A stretch of 64,000 nucleotides of DNA from JAVJSD01 sp040219575 (GTDB lineage Bacteria; Planctomycetota; Planctomycetia; Pirellulales; Pirellulaceae). The translations under genes were made by a program, and so were the position numbers. This document shows, in pieces, positions 18,878 to 26,564 of the stretch. The stretch covers positions 90,975 to 154,974 of the forward strand of contig JAVJSD010000063.1 in assembly GCA_040219575.1 (NCBI GenBank), read 5' to 3'. Position 1 is the stretch's first letter. Each line of letters starts with the position of its first letter. Below the pieces are notes generated by a model. The model searched no databases. It was not told the DNA's origin and saw only the letters and a list, made by a program, of their open reading frames with translations.

Positions 18878-20343
18878 GATCGAGAGGGGAATGCGAAGAG
18901 GGCGAATTGAATGGCGGCCTTGGCGCCGCCGGCCGGCACAACGATTGTCCGCTCGCCCTGCAACTGCTCGCGATTGTCGATCAGGGAATCGCGCAAACGC
19001 ATGGCCAGCGTCTGAGTCTCCTGCACATCGCGCCAAGCGGCGCCGGTGCGCGACAGTTGATAGAAGACCCAATCGGGGCTGGCGGGCAACACGCGCGGGA
19101 CGCGCTCCACCGGCAGCAGCTGCAGTCCCTCGGCCCGTTGCTGGAACAGAATCTCCACTTCGCGGCTGCTCCCCAGTTTCCAGTCCAAGTGACCCGCCGA
19201 AAGCAACGAATGGATCTCGTCTTTCGTCAAGTCTCCCTTTTTCACGCCGATATACCAACTCCAATTCGCGTTGAACCACTTGGGTTCGAGCGTGACCTGC
19301 ATTCCGAGCCCGACTCCCACGAAGTAGCGTTGCTCGTATTCGTAGTCGCGCACCGAGTTGAGCAGTTCTTCGAGCCGCAGTCGAAGAACGCGGAAAATGC
19401 GCGCCAGATCGTCATGATCGTACGGGGGAACCTCCTGCACGAGGTGATTGGGCGCGAAGATCGACAACTGCCCCACCAGCCGGCAAAGTTCGGTGTAGGC
19501 CGTCAGCGGATGCACGCCGCTTTGCGAGAAGGCCAGCACTCCCAATACGGCGTATGCCGCGCTGAGCTGCGTGAGCATCAGGATGCGGTCCGCGTCGCCC
19601 GGCTCATGCGTCTCCAAACCGATGCCCCGATTGCTGATCTGCTGCGCCAGCACCTCAATCTTTTGGCCGATGACGTCGTACACGGCCCGAACGGTGTCGC
19701 GCCCCAACCCGGGCCACGCCTCGATCGAGAGCACCGGCGGAAAATAGTTGTCGTCAAGACGGGGACGGGCTTCGGCGGCGCTGGCCCGCTTCACTTGGGC
19801 GATCGGCAGAACCTCGTATCCGGAAGCATCCTGGTGCGACAGCAACAGTTTGATGTTCAAGCGGCGGAAGCGGATCTCCTGTTCATTTCCGCCGTCGTTC
19901 TCATCGGGAATCGACTGCTCCACCCCCAGAAAGCGGACTGCGGCGCCGCCCGGTTCCGAGCTGACGTTCTCTCGTCCGGGCAACAATTTGGGCACCGCCA
20001 GAAAGATGCGCAGGACATCCTCCGACTCGCTCCCCTCCGCTTCCGCCGTCGACGAGTGCTGCCTTTGGGAAAATGCGGCCTTCAGGTCGACTCGGCCAAG
20101 TTCCTCTCCCGAGGCGAGCGAGACGATGGTGCCGTCGCGCATGCGCGCCTTGAGCGAATTCACCTGAAACGTGTGATTGGCCAACGCTTCGGTGCTGAAC
20201 TCGACTTCTTTCAGCCCATAGTGGAAGGGGTGGTCCCACTGCTGGGAGGTGGAAATCAGGTCGCCCCAGTAGCGTTCCGCCGCCTGAAAATGCTGAGGCC
20301 GCAGGAACAGCCCCTCATGCCAGTAGACGGGAGGATTGCGCAT
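18874..20343 (-). CDS. tssK: TssK T6SS baseplate subunit
   Basis: The 489-residue product is close to the usual TssK length. It begins with the family hallmark VYWHEGLFLRPQHFQAAERYW. Later motifs include QLSAAYAVLGVLAFSQSGVHPLTAY (shell/shoulder region) and IFAPNHLVQEVPPYDHDDL, with a C-terminal membrane-proximal head that binds TssL/TssM. TssK trimers link the phage-like baseplate to the membrane complex. It is the first gene of the minus-strand cluster and faces a divergent promoter region. No tssB, tssC, hcp, tssE or clpV was seen in this window, so the rest of the machine must be encoded elsewhere. Confidence 0.92.
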   Translation of the reverse strand: MRNPPVYWHEGLFLRPQHFQAAERYWGDLISTSQQWDHPFHYGLKEVEFSTEALANHTFQVNSLKARMRDGTIVSLASGEELGRVDLKAAFSQRQHSSTAEAEGSESEDVLRIFLAVPKLLPGRENVSSEPGGAAVRFLGVEQSIPDENDGGNEQEIRFRRLNIKLLLSHQDASGYEVLPIAQVKRASAAEARPRLDDNYFPPVLSIEAWPGLGRDTVRAVYDVIGQKIEVLAQQISNRGIGLETHEPGDADRILMLTQLSAAYAVLGVLAFSQSGVHPLTAYTELCRLVGQLSIFAPNHLVQEVPPYDHDDLARIFRVLRLRLEELLNSVRDYEYEQRYFVGVGLGMQVTLEPKWFNANWSWYIGVKKGDLTKDEIHSLLSAGHLDWKLGSSREVEILFQQRAEGLQLLPVERVPRVLPASPDWVFYQLSRTGAAWRDVQETQTLAMRLRDSLIDNREQLQGERTIVVPAGGAKAAIQFALFAFPSRS

Positions 20344-20546
20344 ATTTCGTTAGCTTCACACGGTTTGCGGCAAGACGTGAGGCCGTATCCTAGCATTCGT
20401 GCAAAAATCCGTAAACCAAGACCACCTGCAACTGGACGGATGCGACCGTTAAACCCGATACAATCGTCAAGCTTTCCCCTGTATGCGCATTTTTCAACTT
20501 GCCGCCTGGCGGCAATCCCCAACGACACGACCGGAAAAGAGCCTCC
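20344..20546. promoter_or_regulatory. Divergent regulatory region between tssK and the barrel gene
   Basis: About 200 bases separate the tssK start from the GTG of the plus-strand barrel gene. The stretch is less GC-rich than its surroundings. Promoters for both directions must lie here because no other gene precedes either operon. No clear operator palindrome was identified. Confidence 0.4.
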
Positions 20547-22484
20547 GTGCGTCCTGCGAATTGGGCGATCCTCTGGTTCCTCAGTATCGCTCTCGTGACA
20601 TTCAACGTGAGCAGGTCTGGCGTTGCGCAATCACCCGCCCACCTCGACGAGGGACCGGCAGCGCCGATTGTTCGGCCAGAGGAGGTGACGGCTGGCGGAC
20701 GGACGCCGCCTGAACGACGCATGGCCGAAGTCGAAGAAGCCTCAGGACGCTCCCAGGAAGCACCACTTCGCGGCGCGACGTCGCCAATGCAGCGACGCAC
20801 TCTGCTGCCCATGTTTCAGGCGCTGGGCTTTCGACGGAACGTCTCCCAAGAACCCAGGCGGTCGCCAGCGCAGGCGCACGGCGAGCCGCTGGACAAACAG
20901 GACGAACTTTCGACCAATCACAGCAGTCGCCGAACCTTTCAGAATCCGCAGACGTCGCCAACCACCACCACTCCCCCGACCACCATTCCCCCGACAGCGA
21001 CGCCCTCGGAGAGACTTTCAACGGACGAAGACCGCGCAACCGCGTTCCGATCGGATGCGCTGCCTGGCCCCGCGATCGACGCGGCGGCGAGTCCGTCGGC
21101 TCCGTCAGCATCCTGGGAGGGACCTTCCGGTGGTCTGGCGAGGCAAGTTTTTCACTGGGTGAAGGATCAAACGCACCGCGAGTCGGAGATGCCGACGGCG
21201 GCCGGAATCGAGCCGGAGCCGATTTCAAGTCGCCGCGCCGCCGATGTGGTTGGTGGTGTCGACGACCTTCCCTCACACACGACACGCGCCGCCTTGCTGG
21301 AACCCGCCGAAGGGGGCACGAAGGGCGCAACCGAACCCGCGCGGCTTCCCCTGCCTGCCGGTGAGCAACCGCCGGCAGAACACCTGCCCGCGTTGTCTCC
21401 CGCGCAGCCGGGCGATGAATTCATCGGCCCCGCACTCGACTTTCCGCCCACCTGGGACGTGGTGCAGGAGCAGGCGCCCGGCTCGACGGTCGAATCGATT
21501 CCGCCGCCGGATGGGCGTCTGGCCGTCGAGCCCATTTTTGATGAGTTTCTTAGCTCGCAACTCAGCCAGGGCCCCACACCGCAGCCAGGCATCTGGGAGC
21601 AGATGATCGCCAGACTTCGCCGTCGCCGCGCCAGCGGAGGCGGCGTCGGCCGTGATTATCTGCCCTTCGCCCTGGTGGCCATTCCGGCCGCTCAACCGGC
21701 AAGCAGCGTCCGCTTTCGTTTCGACGCCGTCTACGGTCTGACGCTTCCCGATCGAGCCGAGATCTTCTGGGCTCGCCCGAGCAATCTGACCGGAGGAACC
21801 GGGCCGGCGGCGCCGGAGACCTCGGTGAAGTATCAGGACCTGGTGTTCGTCTCCGAGATCGGCGGTTCGAAGTTCTCCGTGACGACCGAGTTGCCGATTC
21901 GCATGCTCGACCCGACGGTGAACCTGAACACGTCCGGCTTCGGCGACATGAACATCATCACGAAGACCGTGCTCAAGGACGGCGAGAGCATGATGCTGAC
22001 GCAGTATTTTCGCATCAAGCCGCCGACTGGTTCGTTTCTCAAAGGGCTGGGCAACGGGAACACGATTCTCGATCCCGGCGTGCTGCTGCGTCACAAGTTG
22101 TCGGACGACGCCTACTTTCACGCCCGCATGTCGTACGCCTTTCCGCTGGGCGGCTTTCCTTCGCAACAAGGGCAGGTGCTGCATTACCAGGCGGGCGTCA
22201 ACGGCATCCTCTACGACTCCGACACGTTCGCCGTCATTCCCTCGCTGGAGTTTTCCGGCATGACGTTCTTCGATGGACAGCAGGCGGAGTTCAACGGGAC
22301 GACCGTCGAGGCGATCGACGTCGATACGGTCGGCGTGTTTCACATCTTTCCCGGCGTGCGGTTCGTGGCCGAGACCGGCGGCGACATGGGCGTGTTTGAA
22401 CTGGGATTCGGCGCGGGAGTTGATATGGGATCGGAAGGCTGGTATGAGAACATGACGCGGATGATCTTGCGCTGGTCGCGTTAA
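20547..22484 (+). CDS. Outer-membrane beta-barrel-like protein with proline-rich stalk
   Basis: I choose the GTG at 20547, which gives a signal anchor (ANWAILWFLSIALVTFNVSRSG). An upstream ATG at 20499 is possible. Residues 30-375 are low-complexity and rich in Pro, Thr, Ser and Ala (for example TTTPPTTIPPTATPSE). The last 280 residues form alternating beta strands. They include VRFRFDAVYGLTLP, FSVTTELPIRML, DMNIITKTVLKD, HARMSYAFPLGGF and ELGFGAGVDMG, with a terminal aromatic-basic end (MILRWSR). This fits a porin-like barrel. Next to T6SS genes it could be a docking or immunity component, or an unrelated porin. Confidence 0.65.
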   Translation: MRPANWAILWFLSIALVTFNVSRSGVAQSPAHLDEGPAAPIVRPEEVTAGGRTPPERRMAEVEEASGRSQEAPLRGATSPMQRRTLLPMFQALGFRRNVSQEPRRSPAQAHGEPLDKQDELSTNHSSRRTFQNPQTSPTTTTPPTTIPPTATPSERLSTDEDRATAFRSDALPGPAIDAAASPSAPSASWEGPSGGLARQVFHWVKDQTHRESEMPTAAGIEPEPISSRRAADVVGGVDDLPSHTTRAALLEPAEGGTKGATEPARLPLPAGEQPPAEHLPALSPAQPGDEFIGPALDFPPTWDVVQEQAPGSTVESIPPPDGRLAVEPIFDEFLSSQLSQGPTPQPGIWEQMIARLRRRRASGGGVGRDYLPFALVAIPAAQPASSVRFRFDAVYGLTLPDRAEIFWARPSNLTGGTGPAAPETSVKYQDLVFVSEIGGSKFSVTTELPIRMLDPTVNLNTSGFGDMNIITKTVLKDGESMMLTQYFRIKPPTGSFLKGLGNGNTILDPGVLLRHKLSDDAYFHARMSYAFPLGGFPSQQGQVLHYQAGVNGILYDSDTFAVIPSLEFSGMTFFDGQQAEFNGTTVEAIDVDTVGVFHIFPGVRFVAETGGDMGVFELGFGAGVDMGSEGWYENMTRMILRWSR

Positions 22485-22514
22485 CTCCGCCGCCGTGTTC
22501 CGAGGAGAGACTAG

Positions 22515-22808
22515 ATGCCCGGTCCAGCTGCGTTTGTAGGGGGTTTGACGGTCACCGGCGACGCCATCACCGGCCCGGGCGCGCCGACCGTGTTGATCTG
22601 TTCCATGCCGGCTTCCTGCGTGGGTGATTTGGTGAGCGGTTCGGCCTGCGTCGGCGCGATCACGATGGGAAGCGAGACGGTCATCATCGAGGGCCGCCCC
22701 GCCGCCACGGTCACCAGCGAGGTCACTGGCGCCAACCCCGAGACGGGCGTGCCGGTAACCACCGCCGTCGCTCCACCCGGCGCTCCCACGGTGATCATCG
22801 GCAGCTAG
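22515..22808 (+). CDS. PAAR-like T6SS spike-tip protein
   Basis: The 97-residue protein has the PAAR repeat pattern. MPGPAAFVGGLTVTGDAI starts it, then TVLICSMPASCVGD, AITMGSETVIIEGRPAA-TVTSEV, and a final PGAPTVIIGS. PAAR proteins form the sharp conical tip on the VgrG spike and carry or recruit effectors; the Cys and His positions usually bind zinc. This is a minimal PAAR with no fused toxin. It starts 30 bases after the barrel gene, so the two probably share an mRNA. It lies opposite the tssKLM operon, which supports a working T6SS in this organism. Confidence 0.82.
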   Translation: MPGPAAFVGGLTVTGDAITGPGAPTVLICSMPASCVGDLVSGSACVGAITMGSETVIIEGRPAATVTSEVTGANPETGVPVTTAVAPPGAPTVIIGS

Positions 22809-22823
22809 CCCGGATGCCGAGAG

Positions 22824-22891
22824 CCGTAGCGGAAGTCGCCAGACTTCCGAGACTTCGCTCAAATTCGGAAGTCTGGCGACTTCCGCTACGG
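22824..22891. repeat. Perfect 27-bp inverted repeat, possible terminator
   Basis: Arms at 22824-22850 and 22865-22891 are exact reverse complements with a 14-base loop. The core reads GTAGCGGAAGTCGCCAGACT. It follows the PAAR stop by 15 bases and could end that transcript. It lacks a long T run, so a terminator role is inferred. The core resembles the hairpin at 53721-53794, suggesting a dispersed repeat. Confidence 0.85.
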
Positions 22892-23088
22892 GTTTTCCCG
22901 CTGATGCCAGGCGTGTTGTGTTTTTACGTCAAAAGTCCTCGGACGGGACGCATCATCCCTTGTGCCGACGGCGGCTCTTGCCTCGGGAAATCTGGCGGTT
23001 AAGGTGGTCTTACAACGGTGATTGATCGAGCCTCCCGAAGCCGATCCCTCCACTCCGCTCCGCTCCTTTCCTACCTCACGAGGCGCCC

Positions 23089-26076
23089 ATGTCCCGCCGA
23101 TTGGCTCTGTCGCTGTTTGCCATCGCCGTTCTGCTGCCGATTCGATTCGCGACAGCTCAGGAGAGTCCCACGATTGTGGTGGCGGAGGGCGAGCAATTCC
23201 AGGTGCAGGGCAAGCCCGAAGACAACGGTTGGACCCCGACGCATCAGGATCAAAGTTACGGCAGTCACACCTACGGCGGCATGTGGATGTCGCAGGGCGG
23301 CTGCCTTGGCGCGCCAGCCGACAGCGAGGGTTCGCTCGCCGTGCAAGCCGTCACGATTCCCGCAGCCGGCAAGTACCGCGTGTGGAGCAAGTATCAAGCC
23401 CCGCCGTTCTTCAATTACCTGCACAAGATCGAAATCGTGCAGAAGGGGAAGACGGTCTTCTCACACACTTACGGCAAGAGCGGCACCGACCGGTTGTGGA
23501 GTTTCAGCGGCCAGAGCGACGAACTGTGGTGGCCGTGGGGCATCGACCACGATTCGGCCGAAGCGCCGAAGACGACCGCCACGTTGACTGCGGGGCCCGC
23601 CGAAATCCGTCTGCTGACGGTGAAGAACGCCCAGCCCGCCGCCGATCGCTACGTCGATTTCGTGCTGTTGACCACGAATCTGGAGGACAGTTACGAGGGG
23701 TTCAAACCGTATCGCGTCGGTTCACCGTTCAGCTTCGAGGCGTTGGCCGCCACGAAACTCTATTTGCGATTTCAGAATCGCGCCGCCGAACCGGCTCAAC
23801 TCGACGTCCGCCGCGCCGGCCACTTCCAGCCGAATTACGGCAGCGCCACGGAGAAGTTTCCCGCTGAAGGCGTCGCGCCCGGCAAGTGGAGCCCGTGGGT
23901 GAACATCGGCCCCTTCTGCCGTCTCGTGCACGACGAGGGTCTGTGGCTGACGCTCCCCGGCGCAACCCAGTTCGAAGTGCAAATCGCCCGCGACGCGGCG
24001 GGAAAAGATCTCGTCGGCGACATGAAGCTCGCCAGCGGCGAGGCGATCGTCGTGCCGATCGACGTCACCTGGAACAAGAATGCTGTCGTGCAAAGCAGTC
24101 AGCAACATGCCCGCGACCTCATCGCCGCCAGCAAGAAATGGCGCAAGGCCGGCGGCGGCAAGAAGCCGAAGCATGTTCTGTTCTACGGCGCCTTTCGGGG
24201 CGCGGGCGACTGGATCGACGACCTGAAAAACGCCTTGGGCTACAACACGCAATTGCCCGAGCGGTTTCCCGGATCGCAGTGGGACGGCCTGCACGGCCAC
24301 TTGCCAAACGCCGCCAAGATCGAGGCCTTCGCCGAGTCGTATGGCGATACGTCGAAACTGGTGTTCGTCAGCTTCGGCGACGAAATCCGCCTGGGGCGCA
24401 TCAAGTTCGACGATCCGGCCAACGTGGAAAAGTTCCGCAAATGGCTAAAGGCCAAAGGCGTCGAGAAAGATGAGTTGGGCGTTGCACCGGAGCAGGCGCA
24501 GCTCACCATCGACGGCGATCCTCGGCTGGTGTGGTACTCGAATCTGTTCAACGAAGAAGAACGATTCGCCGACTTCCGCGCCCGCACGCAACTCGTGCAG
24601 CGGAAACTCGGCAAGCATGTGCTGTCGGGCGCCAACTACTCGCCGCACCATCTGGCGTTGTACTACGGCCCCGTCTTCCAGTGGGTCGACATCTTCAAAC
24701 ACGGCGGCATGAGCATGCACTGGGCCGAGGATTACATCTTCAGCGTGCCCGAGGCCCCGCAAATTATCTCCTGGCAATTCGCCGAGATGCGTTGCGGCGT
24801 GAAGTACCGCGGCCAGCCGATCCATTTCTACGTGATGCCGCACGCCCCCGGGCAGAAGCCCGGCTTCCTGCGCCGCAACCTGCTGACAGCGGTCGGCTAC
24901 GGCGCCCGACACATCGACAACTTCTGGGTCGGTCCGGAAGAGAACTTCACGGAAAACTACGTGAGTTGGAATTATCCCGAAACGTTTCGCGCGTTGAGCG
25001 AGGCGATCTACGACACGTCGGAAGCGGAGAAACTGCTCGACGGCGGAAAGCTGCGGGCCAATCGCGTGGCCGTCGTGATCGGCAAGGCGACCGACTTCAA
25101 CGAGTCGCGGTTGATGGTCGACAAGTCGCAGGATCCGCTCGCCCGACGCTGCAAGAACGCGCCGGAGCAATTGAACCAGATACTGTGCCGCAAGGATCAG
25201 CAGATGCTGTACCTGGCGCTGCTGCACGCGCAGCACGGCGTCGATCTGATCACGGAAGACGACATCGTCGAGCGGAACGAACTGCGCAAGTACGACGCGG
25301 TCTACTTCGCCGGCGAGTGGATCGACAGCCGGGCCGTTGAAAAGTTCGACGCCTGGGTGAAGGCCGGCGGAGTGCTCTACGCGACGGCGGGTCTGGGCCA
25401 TCTCGATCAATTCAACCAGGAGCACGCGGCGATGCTTTCGCTGCTGGGACTGAAGAGCGCCAAGCTGACCAAAAACGCCGTGGTGATTCGCACGCTGCTG
25501 GAGTTGCCGCTGCTGGAGCCGATCGACACGATCACCCTCGGCGAGAGCAAGATTCCCGCCGTCGGCATGCGACAGTCGCTGACGCCCGATTCCGCCCAGG
25601 TGCTGGGCACGTGGAGCGACGGCAGTCCGGCGGTCACCGTTCGCGAGCACGGCAAGGGGAAGGCGTTCGCCGTCGGCACGTTGGCCGGCAACACGTACAT
25701 GAAAACGGCGCTCAAGCAGCAACCCTGGCCCCGAGGCGGCGAGCGACACATCTACAATCCCACCGAGTTCGATCCGGCGGCGACGAAGCTCGTGCGGTTG
25801 GGCGTCGAAGCCTCACGGGCGAAGCCCACGGCCACGACAAGCGAGCCGCTGGTGGAGACGATCGTCACCGATCATCCGCTAGGCACGCTCGTCACACTGG
25901 TGAACTGGACGAACGCGCCGATCGACGAGTTGGCCGTTTCTCTAAGGCTTCCCTTTTCGCCGAAAGCGGCCCGCAGCGTGGCCGGGCAGAAGAACCTGGC
26001 CGCTACGGCCGACAAGGGCGTCGTCACCTTCAAAACGCCTTTGACGGATGCGGACTACATCCTGCTGTTGAAGTAG
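23089..26076 (+). CDS. Large secreted protein with GH42-type C-terminal region
   Basis: A signal peptide (LALSLFAIAVLLPIRFATAQ) opens this 995-residue protein. The N-terminal part is beta-rich, including a carbohydrate-binding-like stretch near 30-190. The middle contains a TIM-barrel-like region (LVWYSNLFNEEERF, HVLSGANYSPHH, MSMHWAEDYIFSVPEAPQI). Then comes a Rossmann-like segment, HGVDLITEDDIVERNELRKYD...WIDSRAVEKFDAWVKAGG, which matches the trimerisation domain of GH42 beta-galactosidases. I infer a periplasmic or outer-surface carbohydrate-active protein. Catalytic acids were not assigned with certainty. Confidence 0.65.
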   Translation: MSRRLALSLFAIAVLLPIRFATAQESPTIVVAEGEQFQVQGKPEDNGWTPTHQDQSYGSHTYGGMWMSQGGCLGAPADSEGSLAVQAVTIPAAGKYRVWSKYQAPPFFNYLHKIEIVQKGKTVFSHTYGKSGTDRLWSFSGQSDELWWPWGIDHDSAEAPKTTATLTAGPAEIRLLTVKNAQPAADRYVDFVLLTTNLEDSYEGFKPYRVGSPFSFEALAATKLYLRFQNRAAEPAQLDVRRAGHFQPNYGSATEKFPAEGVAPGKWSPWVNIGPFCRLVHDEGLWLTLPGATQFEVQIARDAAGKDLVGDMKLASGEAIVVPIDVTWNKNAVVQSSQQHARDLIAASKKWRKAGGGKKPKHVLFYGAFRGAGDWIDDLKNALGYNTQLPERFPGSQWDGLHGHLPNAAKIEAFAESYGDTSKLVFVSFGDEIRLGRIKFDDPANVEKFRKWLKAKGVEKDELGVAPEQAQLTIDGDPRLVWYSNLFNEEERFADFRARTQLVQRKLGKHVLSGANYSPHHLALYYGPVFQWVDIFKHGGMSMHWAEDYIFSVPEAPQIISWQFAEMRCGVKYRGQPIHFYVMPHAPGQKPGFLRRNLLTAVGYGARHIDNFWVGPEENFTENYVSWNYPETFRALSEAIYDTSEAEKLLDGGKLRANRVAVVIGKATDFNESRLMVDKSQDPLARRCKNAPEQLNQILCRKDQQMLYLALLHAQHGVDLITEDDIVERNELRKYDAVYFAGEWIDSRAVEKFDAWVKAGGVLYATAGLGHLDQFNQEHAAMLSLLGLKSAKLTKNAVVIRTLLELPLLEPIDTITLGESKIPAVGMRQSLTPDSAQVLGTWSDGSPAVTVREHGKGKAFAVGTLAGNTYMKTALKQQPWPRGGERHIYNPTEFDPAATKLVRLGVEASRAKPTATTSEPLVETIVTDHPLGTLVTLVNWTNAPIDELAVSLRLPFSPKAARSVAGQKNLAATADKGVVTFKTPLTDADYILLLK

Positions 26077-26113
26077 TGCGAGCGAAACCGCGACGACGCT
26101 TGAACCAAGAGGT

Positions 26114-26149
26114 CGCCCGAGGGCGAGTGCCGTCGCTCACCCTCGGGCG
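26114..26149. terminator. Hairpin between convergent genes
   Basis: CGCCCGAGGGCGAG (26114-26127) pairs with CTCACCCTCGGGCG (26136-26149), with one G-T pair and an 8-base loop. It lies between genes that converge at 26076 and 26166, so it can stop both transcripts. The half-site CACCCTCGGGCGG also occurs near 14959. Confidence 0.6.
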
Positions 26150-26165
26150 GCGATCGACGCACCGG

Positions 26166-26561
26166 CTAGAAAGACATCAGGTCTTCGTGAGTATGTCCGT
26201 AGGGCGTCTTGACGATGGGCGCATCCCACGTCGTCGATTCGGCCTGTTCATCGTAGATTCCCGCCCAGAACGCCACGCGGAACTGAGGTAGAGGGTGGGC
26301 ATTGCCCGAGGGGCAGTCCTGCAACGTCCCGATAAACTCCATTCCCCCTCCGTTTTCGAGTTCCGTGGCGCTCACGGGAGGCGTATTGGGGATCGACCCC
26401 GACATTTCATAGACCTTTGCCATGACGTAGTCGGGCGGTTCGTTGTTGTCCATCCGCTCGGCCGAGCACTCGACATAGACCTCTCCCGTCGTGCCGCCGT
26501 CGGCGACGTCGACAACCTGGCCGTTGAAGGGGCGGGTTACGATGACATACACGTTGGGCAT
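26166..26561 (-). CDS. Hypothetical 131-aa protein coupled to a kinase
   Basis: Starting three bases after the kinase stop, this protein is clearly in the same transcript. It has no signal peptide or membrane segment. Its sequence is beta-strand rich (VYVIVTRPFNGQVVDV, GEVYVECSAE, PQFRVAFWAGIYDE) and contains NNEPPD and GHTHED turns. I recognise no family. The close coupling suggests a small partner or substrate of the upstream Ser/Thr kinase. Confidence 0.75.
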   Translation of the reverse strand: MPNVYVIVTRPFNGQVVDVADGGTTGEVYVECSAERMDNNEPPDYVMAKVYEMSGSIPNTPPVSATELENGGGMEFIGTLQDCPSGNAHPLPQFRVAFWAGIYDEQAESTTWDAPIVKTPYGHTHEDLMSF

Positions 26562-26564
26562 GGT

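Noticed and set aside
21273..22862. Minus-strand frame of 529 codons opposite the barrel and PAAR genes
   Set aside because: No domain and no start context; the plus-strand genes explain the sequence.
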